Source: Exobacillus caeni (lineage in GTDB: Bacteria; Bacillota; Bacilli; Bacillales; Guptibacillaceae). Taken from it: a DNA stretch of 64,000 nt. The notes under the pieces were generated by a model, which searched no databases, had not been told where the DNA came from, and worked only from the letters and a program-made list of their open reading frames with translations. The stretch lies in contig NZ_SWLG01000006.1 in NCBI RefSeq assembly GCF_005747095.1, positions 186,001 to 250,000 of the forward strand. Direction: 5' to 3'. Shown piece by piece: positions 1 through 8,599 of the stretch; within the stretch, counting starts at the first letter, position 1, and the number at the start of each line of letters is the position of its first letter. The translations under genes and the position numbers were made by a program.

Positions 1-684
1 ATCTCTTTCGTTTATTATTTCTATCATTCTCTCCTTACTATTGGCTGCATGTAAATAACGCATTGCTAATTGCTTATTAAGATCAAAATTATCAGTATGT
101 TGGTAATTTTCTCGAGGATGCCACATATGATAAACGACATTGTTCAATCGTTGGTATTTTCCGCAGACAGCTTTTATAGAAAAAGCAAACGCATCATCTT
201 CTCCGCCCCACCCGATAAAACGCTCATCAAAGCCTTTTACCGCTTCAAAGCAGTCTCTTTTCACAATGTTTATTCCACCAAGTGTGTAAGCTTTACCTTT
301 GAATCTCACCTTGAATCTGGGCTTGCTTATGCCAGGCCATTCTGCAGACCCGTTTATCGTTTGATATGTGGATTCTTTTGTAAGGTCTAATATATTAGAG
401 TATGGAATCACCATTGGAGAGTGGTGAAGTTGTTTTACAGCTTCCATTATTGTCTCTGGACGGCAAACGATGTCCCCGTCTGTAATAACAAATACATTCC
501 CACTTGCAGCTTGTGCGGCATGATTAATAGACTGAGCTCTTGAAAAGATTTTTGTGCTGCTCTCTCCAATATAAATATCTGCTTGGGAAAGATTTCTTTC
601 ATAAAACTTGCATACCCATTTAAAAACTTTCTCTCTTGGACCTTTATCTGATTTGTACGGAATGAGTATGGAAAGCCGCTCCAA
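1..684 (-). CDS. GT2-family glycosyltransferase, C-terminus missing
   Basis: The reverse strand is open from a TTG at 684 to the window edge (228 codons, no stop). The TTG has an AAAGGGGG ribosome site about 7 nt upstream, which decides the start. The protein begins MERLSILIPYKSD, typical of GT-A glycosyltransferases. It has a VITDGD metal-binding DXD segment near residue 75 and a GFDERFIGWGGEDDAF motif near residues 160-175, the galactosyltransferase-type C-terminal signature, followed by a WHP motif. It probably transfers a sugar from a nucleotide donor onto a surface polysaccharide. It closely resembles the gene at 13949-14665 in layout, so the two are paralogues flanking the glycan region. 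It is divergent from the epimerase-sulfotransferase operon. Donor and acceptor cannot be read from the sequence. Confidence 0.85.
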   Translation of the reverse strand, partial: MERLSILIPYKSDKGPREKVFKWVCKFYERNLSQADIYIGESSTKIFSRAQSINHAAQAASGNVFVITDGDIVCRPETIMEAVKQLHHSPMVIPYSNILDLTKESTYQTINGSAEWPGISKPRFKVRFKGKAYTLGGINIVKRDCFEAVKGFDERFIGWGGEDDAFAFSIKAVCGKYQRLNNVVYHMWHPRENYQHTDNFDLNKQLAMRYLHAANSKERMIEIINERD

Positions 685-745
685 CTGTATACCCCCTTTA
701 AAAAGTGCAATATAAACAGATAGTTATTCTTGCATATCCGCCCTT

Positions 746-772
746 ACAAACAAAAGATGTTTTCATACATTA
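746..772 (+). promoter_or_regulatory. Candidate sigma-K promoter before the sulfotransferase operon
   Basis: An AC at 746-747 (-35 core), a 16-nt gap, then CATACATTA at 764-772 matches the mother-cell sigma-K consensus (AC, N16, CATAnnnTA) at every defined base. It lies 45 nt upstream of the TTG start at 817. The match was found by eye and no transcript is known from the sequence. Confidence 0.5.
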
Positions 773-816
773 ATAGAGGATGGACAGCGATTCTTGTTTT
801 AATGGAGGTATTTATC

Positions 817-1722
817 TTGAAGATTCTTGTTACAGGCGGCGCTGGTTTTATTGGATCCCACGTCGTGGATACACTAAAAGGAAAGGGTTATCGTGTGGTT
901 GTATTAGATAATTTAAGCACCGGAAGAAAACAGAATATATCAACAGAAGTTCCTTTTTATAATACGGATATCAAACAGCCATCCCTTGAGAGCATCTTTA
1001 AAGCTGAAAAGCCAGATATTGTGATTCACCAGGCTGCACAAGTATCCGTAAAAAAATCAGTAGAGAACCCTATGCTCGACTGTGAAGAAAACGTGTTGGC
1101 TACGATCAATATATTAAAGTGCTGCCGGCGTTATCACGTAAGAAAAGTAATTTTTGCATCATCGGCTGCTGTATATGGAATACCCCAGTCTTTACCAATA
1201 GAAGAAAATCATGCTTTACGTCCTATTTCTTTTTATGGTTTGTCGAAACGTACGTCTGAAGAATATATTCAGTTATTTCACAGGCACTATGGACTCAACT
1301 ATTCCATCCTGCGCTATTCAAATGTATATGGAGAAAGACAAAATTTACATGGAGAAGCAGGGGTAGTAACATTGTTTCTCAACAACATTGCTTCCCAAAA
1401 AGGGCTAACCATCTATGGTGACGGAACACAAACAAGAGATTTTATAAATGTTAAAGATGTTGCTCAAGCAAACGTGTTGGCGGTCGATAACGGAGACAAT
1501 CAAATCTTTAACATCAGTTCAAACATTTCCACGACCATAAACGATCTGAAGAACGAGTTAATGAAACATAGAGGAGAAGAAACGCCTATCTTATACAAAG
1601 AGCCAAGGCCTGGAGATATTGAGCATAGTTGTTTATCAAATAAAAAAGCCATCGCCCAATTATCCTGGTTTCCCCAATATACGCTTTCAAGAGGGTTGGA
1701 GGAATTAGTGAAGATGATGTAA
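817..1722 (+). CDS. NAD-dependent nucleotide-sugar epimerase/dehydratase
   Basis: A 301-residue extended short-chain dehydrogenase. The N-terminus carries the Rossmann motif GGAGFIGSH, then a VLDNLSTG segment typical of UDP-glucose 4-epimerase relatives, HQAAQ near residue 80, an SSAAVYG segment, the catalytic YGLSK (YxxxK) pair and an RYSNVYGERQ substrate-pocket segment. It probably epimerises UDP-glucose or a related UDP-sugar for the glycan made by this locus. An upstream in-frame ATG at 730 would lengthen it, but the TTG at 817 has a GGAGG site 8 nt upstream and places the Rossmann fold at residue 3, so it is preferred. It is first of four tightly spaced genes (15, 6 and 13 nt gaps) with two sulfotransferases and a glycosyltransferase. 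The exact sugar is unknown. Confidence 0.88.
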   Translation: MKILVTGGAGFIGSHVVDTLKGKGYRVVVLDNLSTGRKQNISTEVPFYNTDIKQPSLESIFKAEKPDIVIHQAAQVSVKKSVENPMLDCEENVLATINILKCCRRYHVRKVIFASSAAVYGIPQSLPIEENHALRPISFYGLSKRTSEEYIQLFHRHYGLNYSILRYSNVYGERQNLHGEAGVVTLFLNNIASQKGLTIYGDGTQTRDFINVKDVAQANVLAVDNGDNQIFNISSNISTTINDLKNELMKHRGEETPILYKEPRPGDIEHSCLSNKKAIAQLSWFPQYTLSRGLEELVKMM

Positions 1723-1737
1723 TGGAGTGAACATTTT

Positions 1738-2577
1738 ATGACTGAAAAACGAAAAACAATCGCTATACTAGGGTCTGGAAGGTGCGGCACTTCGATGATT
1801 GCCAACTCGATAAGATTGTTAGGAGTGAATCTTGGAAAAGAATTCATTGTTCCAGATGAAACAAATCCAAAAGGCTTCTGGGAGAACCAAAACATCGTCG
1901 ACATTCACAAAAAAATCATCATGGCACTGGGTAATCAAAACACCCCATATCCGCGAGGTTGGTGGAATAAAGCAGAAATCGCCGCTGTCAAACAGGATCT
2001 AAAATGCTACCTGGAAAAAGAGTTCGGAGATTCTCCATTATGGGGATGGAAAGATCCACGAACATGTCAGTGTATCGGACTATGGAAGGAAGTTCTAAAA
2101 GAGCTGGACGTGGAACCTTACTATTTAATTGTCGTTCGCAACCCGAAAGATGTAGTGAACTCCTTTCAAAAAGCATACAAACATACAAGCGGTAAGTGGG
2201 CTCTTGAGAGGTGGATCTTTTTGACATTAATGGCATTAAAAGAAACAAAGGACGAACGAAGATATATTGTGGATTATGACCAGTTTCTTGCAAATGGTTT
2301 TCGAACAATCAAACAGCTCTCATCTGATTTTGACATTCCAATATCTCAAAAAGAAAGTACATTAAAAAAGCAAATCCAAGGAATTATTGAACCGAACCTT
2401 CAACATCAAAATTCGAGCATGGAGAGTCTGTTAACCGATAAAGAAATAAACGATACTGCCAGGAGGCTCTATTTGACCTGTTATAAAGCATGTTACTCAA
2501 CTGAATACTTCCATTCAGATGAATTTAAATCTCAAATTGAGAATTACTTTTGTTCTTGGTTTAACGAAAGGAGATAA
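1738..2577 (+). CDS. Sulfotransferase family protein
   Basis: A 279-residue protein of the PAPS-dependent sulfotransferase fold. The 5'-phosphosulfate loop is visible as GSGRCGTSMIANS at residues 12-24, and the 3'-phosphate-binding segment as VVRNPKDVVNSF near residues 131-142. WGWKDPRTC lies between them. These enzymes move sulfate from PAPS to a hydroxyl, often of a sugar. Here it sits between a sugar epimerase and a glycosyltransferase in one operon, so a saccharide acceptor is inferred. The second sulfotransferase (3371-4120) has little obvious similarity outside the two motifs, so they probably sulfate different positions. No PAPS synthesis genes are in the window. Start ATG follows a GGAGTGA site. 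Confidence 0.82.
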   Translation: MTEKRKTIAILGSGRCGTSMIANSIRLLGVNLGKEFIVPDETNPKGFWENQNIVDIHKKIIMALGNQNTPYPRGWWNKAEIAAVKQDLKCYLEKEFGDSPLWGWKDPRTCQCIGLWKEVLKELDVEPYYLIVVRNPKDVVNSFQKAYKHTSGKWALERWIFLTLMALKETKDERRYIVDYDQFLANGFRTIKQLSSDFDIPISQKESTLKKQIQGIIEPNLQHQNSSMESLLTDKEINDTARRLYLTCYKACYSTEYFHSDEFKSQIENYFCSWFNERR

Positions 2578-2583
2578 GACAGG

Positions 2584-3357
2584 GTGAAAACAGAACTGGG
2601 TATTATCATTGCTACAACAGAAAGCAGAAAAGAATCTTTACTCCATACTGTTACACATCTTATTAAACATATTCACGATTCATTCACGCTATATATCTAT
2701 AATGATGCTGGCCCCCCTTTGCTTCCGAGCTTATCAAAATTGTTAACCTCGCAAAAAAGATCAAAAATCCATCTTGTCTTGTTGAACGACCAGAAAGAAA
2801 TTAGCACCACTAAAGTTGGATGTGGAGGGTCAAGGTACCACCTTTTTGAGAAAGCAAAAATGAATAATACGTATGTTCTTTCTCTAGATGATGATATGCA
2901 AATTACTCCAAATTGGTTTGAAACGATGAAGGAAGCGTTTCAACAATTCCCCGATCATTCCGTTTTTACAGGAGTATTAAAACATCCCGATAATTCCATT
3001 CAGGCAGCGGGAGCCAATTTTACTGCCCAGGAGGGTAAGCTCCGCCGTATACCGAACAAAACATGGGAAGATAAGCACCACCTCGCTGATTGGGGACCTT
3101 TAGGTTATTTGGTCTTATGCAGACAGGCACTGCAGCCGCCCATTAAAATACCACCTTTATATGTACACGAAGATGCTGCCTTTTTATTAGAACTAAGACA
3201 AAAAGGCATCGTAGGGAAAGAACAAACTGTAGTGGTGACAGATGCAGTTGCCATCCACCGGGCGCTTCCGGTGAGAAGTTCGAATTTAAGGCAGCCACAA
3301 AAAATGGCAGAAGCTAAACAATATATAAAAAGAACATATGGTCTTAGCATTTTATAG
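2584..3357 (+). CDS. GT-A fold glycosyltransferase (GT2-like)
   Basis: A 257-residue protein starting at GTG 2584, six bases after the preceding stop, with AAGGAG overlapping the end of the upstream gene. It opens with a beta-strand IIIATTES typical of GT2 enzymes, has a YIYNDAGPP segment, and carries the metal-binding SLDDDMQITPNWFETM motif near residues 100-115. WGPLGYLVLCRQAL and YVHEDAAFLLELR follow, the latter probably containing the catalytic acid. It has no membrane segment. It lies between two sulfotransferase genes in the same operon, which suggests that its product glycan is sulfated. Substrate unknown. Confidence 0.8.
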   Translation: MKTELGIIIATTESRKESLLHTVTHLIKHIHDSFTLYIYNDAGPPLLPSLSKLLTSQKRSKIHLVLLNDQKEISTTKVGCGGSRYHLFEKAKMNNTYVLSLDDDMQITPNWFETMKEAFQQFPDHSVFTGVLKHPDNSIQAAGANFTAQEGKLRRIPNKTWEDKHHLADWGPLGYLVLCRQALQPPIKIPPLYVHEDAAFLLELRQKGIVGKEQTVVVTDAVAIHRALPVRSSNLRQPQKMAEAKQYIKRTYGLSIL

Positions 3358-3370
3358 CGGAGGTGACAAT

Positions 3371-4120
3371 ATGGATCTAATTTTATCTGCTTCGATGCAG
3401 CGATCTGGTTCCACTTTGCTGCAGCGGATATTTAACGCAAGAAAAGAGACATTAATCTGGGGAGAACATAACGGGATAATGGCCGATTTTTATGCTATTT
3501 ATAAAAAAACAATCTTATTCTCAGAAAATCATAAAAAAACAAGGGAAATTTATTTCGAAGGGGAAGAAAATCCTGATGTCTGGATAGCCTGTTTGATGCC
3601 TGAAAAAGCCTTTCTGCAAAGATCAATCGAGGAATCAATAAGACTTTACTTTGAAACATTATATCAAGAGAAAAAAGAAAAATTTGATATGATTGGATTT
3701 AAGGAAGTTCGATATGGCGAAAATGAGATCAAGTTATTCAGAAGATGTTATCCTGAAACTGTCATTGTATTCTTAGTAAGGAATCCAATCGATGTTTGGA
3801 GCAGCCTGAACGGGACAAGATGGGGCAGAAAGGCGCATTCGTTTGACCAATTTATTGAAAAGTGGAATCGGAATTCAAGGTTTTATTATGATTTTAACCA
3901 ATCAGACCCTCATTCGTATTTACTAAAATATGAGGACATTGTTAACCGGGATCCGCTAACGATAAATCTGATTTCGAAATTGGCAAAACTATCACCCCAG
4001 GAAATCGAAAAAGTACTTTCTAAGAAAATATATAGTACACCTTCCCGAGTTAGGGAACAACAACTCCATGCTATTAAGAAACGATGTAAAGAAGTAATGG
4101 ATTTGTATGGCTATAAGTAA
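3371..4120 (+). CDS. Second sulfotransferase family protein
   Basis: A 249-residue sulfotransferase. The 5'-PSB loop is SASMQRSGSTLLQRIF at residues 6-21 and the 3'-PB segment is VFLVRNPIDVWSSL near residues 134-147. A WGEHNG segment near residue 33 recalls the Stf0/LPS-type sulfotransferases. ATG 3371 has a GCGGAGGTGAC ribosome site; a longer reading from 3338 would overlap the upstream gene and lacks a site. The gene ends the epimerase-sulfotransferase-GT-sulfotransferase operon and is followed by a hairpin. Acceptor unknown; a carbohydrate is inferred from context. Confidence 0.82.
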   Translation: MDLILSASMQRSGSTLLQRIFNARKETLIWGEHNGIMADFYAIYKKTILFSENHKKTREIYFEGEENPDVWIACLMPEKAFLQRSIEESIRLYFETLYQEKKEKFDMIGFKEVRYGENEIKLFRRCYPETVIVFLVRNPIDVWSSLNGTRWGRKAHSFDQFIEKWNRNSRFYYDFNQSDPHSYLLKYEDIVNRDPLTINLISKLAKLSPQEIEKVLSKKIYSTPSRVREQQLHAIKKRCKEVMDLYGYK

Positions 4121-4127
4121 TCCGGAT

Positions 4128-4163
4128 GAGCCTTTTTCTTTTTTAAAGGGAATAAAAAGGCTC
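4128..4163. terminator. Hairpin between convergent glycan genes
   Basis: GAGCCTTTTT at 4128-4137 pairs perfectly with AAAAAGGCTC at 4154-4163 around a 16-nt loop. It lies between the stops of a plus-strand and a minus-strand gene, so it may serve both. There is no long T-run after it on the plus strand. Confidence 0.55.
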
Positions 4164-4193
4164 TCTAGCTAAAATTAAGACAAGCTTTTATTC

Positions 4194-5066
4194 TCAAAAA
4201 TCAATTTGAAACTTTGTAAAATACCAGTTATCATCATGTTTTCTTTTCAAAAAGTAAACGTTTCTTTGCTCAAGTACTCCTTCACTTAACACTAAACGTT
4301 CGACCGTATCTGGATTTTTAATCAGCATTTTACACTTTGCGATCCTTTTTTCATTAAAATGGGAATAGGCGGTTCGAAGAAGGTTATAGTAGTAGTCTGC
4401 AGAAGGGACATGATACGGCTGCGTGGCTCGGAATAGATGGACAACTGTAACAGCGGGTTGTACACAGCATCTATAACCGAAAAGCCATAATTTTATTGAT
4501 AATTCTACATCTTCAAAACCCCACGTCCTAAAACCGCTTTCAAATCCTCCGATGTTTTCAAAGACGGCTTTTGAAATGATAAAACATCCCCCGGGAAGTA
4601 CAGCAGTTTCAAAGACATGTTCTTTTTTTTTATTCCATTTTGTTTTTAAATTAGAAAGCAATGTTTGTCCATATCCGACAAAGGTAGACCTTCTGGAAGA
4701 TGCTATCGCGGGAGTAACAGCGTCTGCTTCAGAAGTAAGGATGGGAGCTAGCAACCTTTCAATCCAGAAATCTTCAAATGTTAGATGTGCATCACTAAAA
4801 ACAAGATAGTCATGAGAGGCTTGTTCGGCACCTAGATTTCGGGCTTTTGCAGCACCTATTCCAGTGGTTTCGATTAACCTCACCTTTTGGGAATGGGTAT
4901 ATGTTTGGAGAAACTTACAACAGCCATCGTCCGAGCCATCGTTCACGACAATTACTTCTAGATTTACAGTTGTTTTCACAGAGAATAAAGAGTTTAACGT
5001 ATTTTTTATATTTATCCCTTCATTTTTTACTGGAAAAATTATAGAAACGGATTTATCATCAGCCAA
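4194..5066 (-). CDS. GT2-family glycosyltransferase
   Basis: A 290-residue cytoplasmic GT2 enzyme. The N-terminus SIIFPVKNEG is followed by VVNDGSDDG near residues 40-48, the DXD-equivalent VFSDAHLTFEDFW near residue 90, PGGCFIISK and the GFRTWGFEDVELSIKLW segment near 180-196, a galactosyltransferase-like C-terminal motif with the likely catalytic acid. The start is TTG 5066, 9 nt after AGGAGG; no nearer ATG fits. It is second in a two-gene minus-strand operon behind the GT2 gene at 5128-5961 (62-nt gap). It probably adds one residue of the surface glycan; sugar unknown. Confidence 0.85.
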   Translation of the reverse strand: MADDKSVSIIFPVKNEGINIKNTLNSLFSVKTTVNLEVIVVNDGSDDGCCKFLQTYTHSQKVRLIETTGIGAAKARNLGAEQASHDYLVFSDAHLTFEDFWIERLLAPILTSEADAVTPAIASSRRSTFVGYGQTLLSNLKTKWNKKKEHVFETAVLPGGCFIISKAVFENIGGFESGFRTWGFEDVELSIKLWLFGYRCCVQPAVTVVHLFRATQPYHVPSADYYYNLLRTAYSHFNEKRIAKCKMLIKNPDTVERLVLSEGVLEQRNVYFLKRKHDDNWYFTKFQIDF

Positions 5067-5127
5067 AACAGATTCCTCCTTTAAGATCTACCATTATACG
5101 TAAAATGGCATTCTCGGGTTACTAAGC

Positions 5128-5961
5128 TCAAAGAGTAATTGGAATATAATGCTTCGAAGGGGTAAATGGTTGTTCTCTTTTTACTAATTCGTTAATATCA
5201 TATGCGGGTTTAAGCCCCCATTTACTGCAAAACCTTTTCTTGTTTTCTATGAAAACATATTTGTAATGCTCTTTGTTGACTTTAAAGGTTGTATTTCCAT
5301 AGTGATGAATATATACGTCATTCGCAACCCAGAGTTTTTGGCCAGCAATAAGTGTTCTGATGCAATAGTCGGTATCCTCGAAGTTCCCTGGAAAAAACCT
5401 CTCATCTAGCCCTCCGATTTTCATAACTAGTTCTCTTTTGAATGCCATGCAAAGACCGCTCAGATTGTTAACCTGGAATCCTTTTTTAAAATTTGCTGAG
5501 GTCCATTTTTTAGCGAACATCGGCATCTCGTCGACAGAGTGATACGGAACTGGAGAAACAAGCTGTTTATACCGGGTGCTGTTTGAACGGGGGCCTACAA
5601 TACCAATCTCTTTGTCGTTGTCTAACCACCAAACGAGGCGGGTCAGCCAGTCCTCTGTCACAATCGTATCATTGTTTAAGAGGACAAAATAGTCTCCACT
5701 GGCGATAGACAATCCCTGATTACAGCCACCTGAAAATCCTTTGTTTTGATCATTGAAAACAGTACGAACAGGAAATGCTAGTTCACTAAGATACTCCTTT
5801 GTTCCATCCGAAGAACCATTGTCGATTATTATGAGTTCATAATTAATGTTTGTGTTTGCCATAATGCTTGTGACGCATTCTTTTGTAAAGCCAAGGCCAT
5901 TCCTTGTCAGAATAATAATGGAAATAATAGGGAAGTTGTTCTCCTTAAGATCTTTAAACAT
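5128..5961 (-). CDS. GT2-family glycosyltransferase, rhamnosyltransferase-like
   Basis: A 277-residue GT2 protein. It has the IIILTRNGLGFTKECV N-terminus, IDNGSSDGT at about 46-54, NKGFSGGCNQG near 72-82, VLLNNDTIVTEDW (metal site) near 92-104 and GNFEDTDYCIRT near 190, matching the WbbL/RfbN-like rhamnosyl- and galactofuranosyltransferases. A dTDP-rhamnose operon starts just upstream on the other strand, so dTDP-L-rhamnose is a reasonable inferred donor. ATG 5961 follows AAAAGGAGGG. It leads a two-gene operon with the GT2 gene at 4194-5066. Confidence 0.85.
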   Translation of the reverse strand: MFKDLKENNFPIISIIILTRNGLGFTKECVTSIMANTNINYELIIIDNGSSDGTKEYLSELAFPVRTVFNDQNKGFSGGCNQGLSIASGDYFVLLNNDTIVTEDWLTRLVWWLDNDKEIGIVGPRSNSTRYKQLVSPVPYHSVDEMPMFAKKWTSANFKKGFQVNNLSGLCMAFKRELVMKIGGLDERFFPGNFEDTDYCIRTLIAGQKLWVANDVYIHHYGNTTFKVNKEHYKYVFIENKKRFCSKWGLKPAYDINELVKREQPFTPSKHYIPITL

Positions 5962-5997
5962 CGGTTCCCTCCTTTTAAAAGTTACGAACCCTTCTTC

Positions 5998-6025
5998 ACA
6001 TAATTAAAGCGGGAACATATTTTTA
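5998..6025 (+). promoter_or_regulatory. Possible sigma-K promoter of the dTDP-rhamnose operon
   Basis: AC at 5998-5999, a 16-nt gap and CATATTTTTA from 6016 give seven of the eight or so defined sigma-K bases. A TATAAT at 6024-6029 overlaps it but lacks a good -35 at 17 nt. It lies about 45-50 nt before the rfbA start. The homologous sps operon of B. subtilis is known to be transcribed in the mother cell, which fits, but this match is imperfect. Confidence 0.35.
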
Positions 6026-6067
6026 TAATAGTTTGAGTAAAGTTCCTAAGAAGGCGGTGCTTTTAAC

Positions 6068-6811
6068 ATGATGGGAGTTATTTTAGCGGGTGGAACAGGA
6101 TCACGTCTAAAACCATTAACCGAATATATAAATAAACACCTATTGCCAGTTGGGCCGAATCCAATGATCGTCTGGTCCATTTTAAAGCTAAGAGAGGCCG
6201 GGATTAAAGAGTTACTGATTATCACAAATAAGAACGACCTCCCTCCATTCATTAATCTACTTGGACTTGGTGAAGGGCTTAATGTAAAGATCCATTACGC
6301 TGTTCAGAAAAAAGAAGGAGCGGGGATAGCTGACGCTTTAATGGGGGCTAGAAGCTTTATAAAAAAGAATAAATTCATTGTGTTACTCGGTGATAATATT
6401 TTTGAAGATTCTCTAGTTCCTTATATTTCAAATTTCAAGAAGCAAATATCCGGAGCAAGAGTATTATTAAAAGAAGTTAAAAATCCAACTCGTTATGGTG
6501 TACCTTGTCTTGATAAGGATAACAAAACGATAACGTCTATTACAGAAAAGCCGAACAATCCCTTATCATCTTATTGTGTTACCGGTATTTATATGTATGA
6601 CGATGAGGTATTTGAGAATATTGAAAAAATCCAGCCTTCTAAAAGAAATGAATTAGAAATCACGGATGTAAATAATTTATATATTAAGAACTCACAGCTG
6701 CAATATGATATTTTAAAGGGATGGTGGATAGATGCTGGAACACACGAGTCACTCTATCAAGCAACTAAATTTATTTATGGCAACCGAGTAGAGGGGGAGA
6801 AAGATGACTAA
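6068..6811 (+). CDS. spsI: Glucose-1-phosphate thymidylyltransferase (SpsI/RfbA-like)
   Basis: A 247-residue nucleotidyltransferase making dTDP-glucose from dTTP and glucose-1-phosphate, the first step of dTDP-L-rhamnose synthesis. The pyrophosphorylase signature [13 protein letters not shown] is at residues 6-18, LGDNIFEDS near 112-120, ITEKP near 160 and the metal-site [12 protein letters not shown] near 220-231. At about 247 residues it is the short form typical of B. subtilis SpsI rather than the roughly 290-residue enteric RmlA. AAGGCGGTG precedes the ATG. It overlaps the next gene by 8 nt and begins a four-gene translationally coupled operon, A-B-D-C. Confidence 0.93.
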   Translation: MMGVILAGGTGSRLKPLTEYINKHLLPVGPNPMIVWSILKLREAGIKELLIITNKNDLPPFINLLGLGEGLNVKIHYAVQKKEGAGIADALMGARSFIKKNKFIVLLGDNIFEDSLVPYISNFKKQISGARVLLKEVKNPTRYGVPCLDKDNKTITSITEKPNNPLSSYCVTGIYMYDDEVFENIEKIQPSKRNELEITDVNNLYIKNSQLQYDILKGWWIDAGTHESLYQATKFIYGNRVEGEKDD

Positions 6812-7760
6812 GCACCTTCTTATAACAGGCGGAGCAGGATTTATTGGCTCTAATTTCATTTCATATTTGTTGAATAATACAGATTATTATATTACGAACG
6901 TAGATTCTTTAACATATGCAGGGAACAAAAGTAACGTTGCAGATTTTGATAAATCGAGCCGGTACCGAATGTTAACTTTTGATATAAGCAAACAATCAGA
7001 TATAGAAAAGGTATGTGACCAACACTATGATGCTATCATAAATTTTGCCGCAGAAACCCATGTGGACAGAAGTATTAGAAATGCATCCCCCTTTATTGAT
7101 ACAAATATAACCGGAACCTTTCATCTGCTACAAATGATTTTGTCTGGTAAGGCGTCAAAGATGATCCAGATTTCAACAGACGAAGTATATGGATCACTAA
7201 GGCCTGAAGAAACGCCTTTCACTGAAAATACTTCGATCGCTCCTAATAATCCTTATTCTGCAAGCAAAGCAAGCGCTGACCTGCTCGTCAGATCCTACTA
7301 TAAAACACACCAATTACCCCTTATCATTACTCGATGCAGCAATAACTATGGCCCCCGGCAGCATATTGAAAAATTCATTCCAAAGATCATAACTAATGCC
7401 TTTGCGAATAAAAGCATCCCCTTATACGGTGACGGTCTGAACATTAGGGACTGGTTATATGTTAAAGACCATTGCAGGGCGATACACCTTGTGCTTGAGA
7501 AAGGCAACAGGGGAGAAATCTATAATATTGGCGGAAATGAAGAGAAAACGAACCGTGAAATTGTAGACTTGTTATTAAAAAAATTAGGTAGAAGCGAAAA
7601 GCTGATTAATTATATTGAAGACCGGAAAGGGCATGATCGCAGATATGCGATAGATTCCTCAAAAATTTCGAGGGAACTTGGCTGGAAACCTTCCTTTTCC
7701 TTTGAGCAAGGAATTGAAAAAACGATCGCCTGGTATTCCAAGGAGGAAACAAAAAGGTGA
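6804..7760 (+). CDS. spsJ: dTDP-glucose 4,6-dehydratase (SpsJ/RfbB-like)
   Basis: A 318-residue extended SDR that converts dTDP-glucose to dTDP-4-keto-6-deoxyglucose with bound [15 protein letters not shown] is the Rossmann motif (residues 7-18), [11 protein letters not shown] is the dehydratase-specific segment near 34-44, [12 protein letters not shown] near 80-91, the catalytic STDEVYGSL near 120-128 and YSASKAS (YxxxK) near 148-154, with [10 protein letters not shown] near 173-182. All expected catalytic features are present. It overlaps both neighbours (8 and 4 nt). Second step of rhamnose synthesis. Confidence 0.94.
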   Translation: MTKHLLITGGAGFIGSNFISYLLNNTDYYITNVDSLTYAGNKSNVADFDKSSRYRMLTFDISKQSDIEKVCDQHYDAIINFAAETHVDRSIRNASPFIDTNITGTFHLLQMILSGKASKMIQISTDEVYGSLRPEETPFTENTSIAPNNPYSASKASADLLVRSYYKTHQLPLIITRCSNNYGPRQHIEKFIPKIITNAFANKSIPLYGDGLNIRDWLYVKDHCRAIHLVLEKGNRGEIYNIGGNEEKTNREIVDLLLKKLGRSEKLINYIEDRKGHDRRYAIDSSKISRELGWKPSFSFEQGIEKTIAWYSKEETKR

Positions 7761-8599
7761 AAATTTTAGTGACGGGGGTGAACGGCCAACTTGGAAAAGA
7801 GTTATTCAGAAAGTTAAGTCTTCAATATTCTGTTGTTGGCAAAGCGAAAAAGGAATTGGATATAACGAATTACCAGGAAGTAAAGAATATAATGGAGGAA
7901 ATAACCCCGGATATCGTATTTAATGCTGCCGCTTATACTAATGTCGACCAGTGTGAGATCAATCGAAAAAAAGCATTAGAGGTCAATTCACTTGGTTCAT
8001 TTTATGTTGCGAAAGCGGCAAACAGCATAGGGGCAAAAGTGTTTCACTATAGCACTGATTATGTTTTTGATGGAACGGCAAAAGTACCTTATGAAGAAAA
8101 AGATATGACTAATCCCCAGTCTATGTACGGGCTAAGTAAGTGGCTCGGGGAAGAGCTAGTATTAAATTCTGGAGAAAACACGATAATCAGAACCTCCTGG
8201 CTTTACGGGCATGGAGGGAAAAACTTTGTAAACACTATGATAAATCTTGCGGAAAAAAATGAAAAAATTAAAGTGGTTAACGACCAAATAGGTTCTCCCA
8301 CCTATATAAATGATCTTGCAGAAGTTACTGAAAGTTTAATGCATAAAAAATCCGGACTATATCATATAACAAATTCGGGAGCATGTTCCTGGTACATTTT
8401 TGCAAAAGCGATTCTCGAGGAAGCAGGTTTGGATTCCGGAATAATAATTCCTACCACTACCAGGGAATACGGGGCAATTGCTCCAAGACCGTCCTTTTCC
8501 ATTCTCGACAATTTAGCAATGAGACAGGAAAATATCAATTCACTACGGCCATGGCAGGAAGCTTTGAGAGATTATATCCGGAAGGAGCTCACTCGATGA
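7757..8599 (+). CDS. spsK: dTDP-4-dehydrorhamnose reductase (SpsK/RfbD-like)
   Basis: A 280-residue NAD(P)H-dependent reductase producing dTDP-L-rhamnose, the last step of the pathway. VTGVNGQLGKEL is the nucleotide loop, NAAAYTNVDQCE near 55-66, STDYVFDG near 97-104, the catalytic YGLSKWLGE near 122-130 and RTSWLYGHGGKNFV near 143-156, all characteristic of RmlD. The GTG start overlaps the rfbB stop by 4 nt and its stop overlaps the rfbC start as ATGA, indicating coupled translation. Confidence 0.93.
   Translation: MKILVTGVNGQLGKELFRKLSLQYSVVGKAKKELDITNYQEVKNIMEEITPDIVFNAAAYTNVDQCEINRKKALEVNSLGSFYVAKAANSIGAKVFHYSTDYVFDGTAKVPYEEKDMTNPQSMYGLSKWLGEELVLNSGENTIIRTSWLYGHGGKNFVNTMINLAEKNEKIKVVNDQIGSPTYINDLAEVTESLMHKKSGLYHITNSGACSWYIFAKAILEEAGLDSGIIIPTTTREYGAIAPRPSFSILDNLAMRQENINSLRPWQEALRDYIRKELTR

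Noticed and set aside
447-710. Alternative 87-codon minus-strand frame at the left edge
   Set aside because: The overlapping frame from TTG 684 has glycosyltransferase motifs and a ribosome site; this one is its shadow.
8383-8595. N-terminal extension of the spsL frame into spsK
   Set aside because: It lies wholly within spsK; the cupin homology starts after the ATG in the ATGA overlap.
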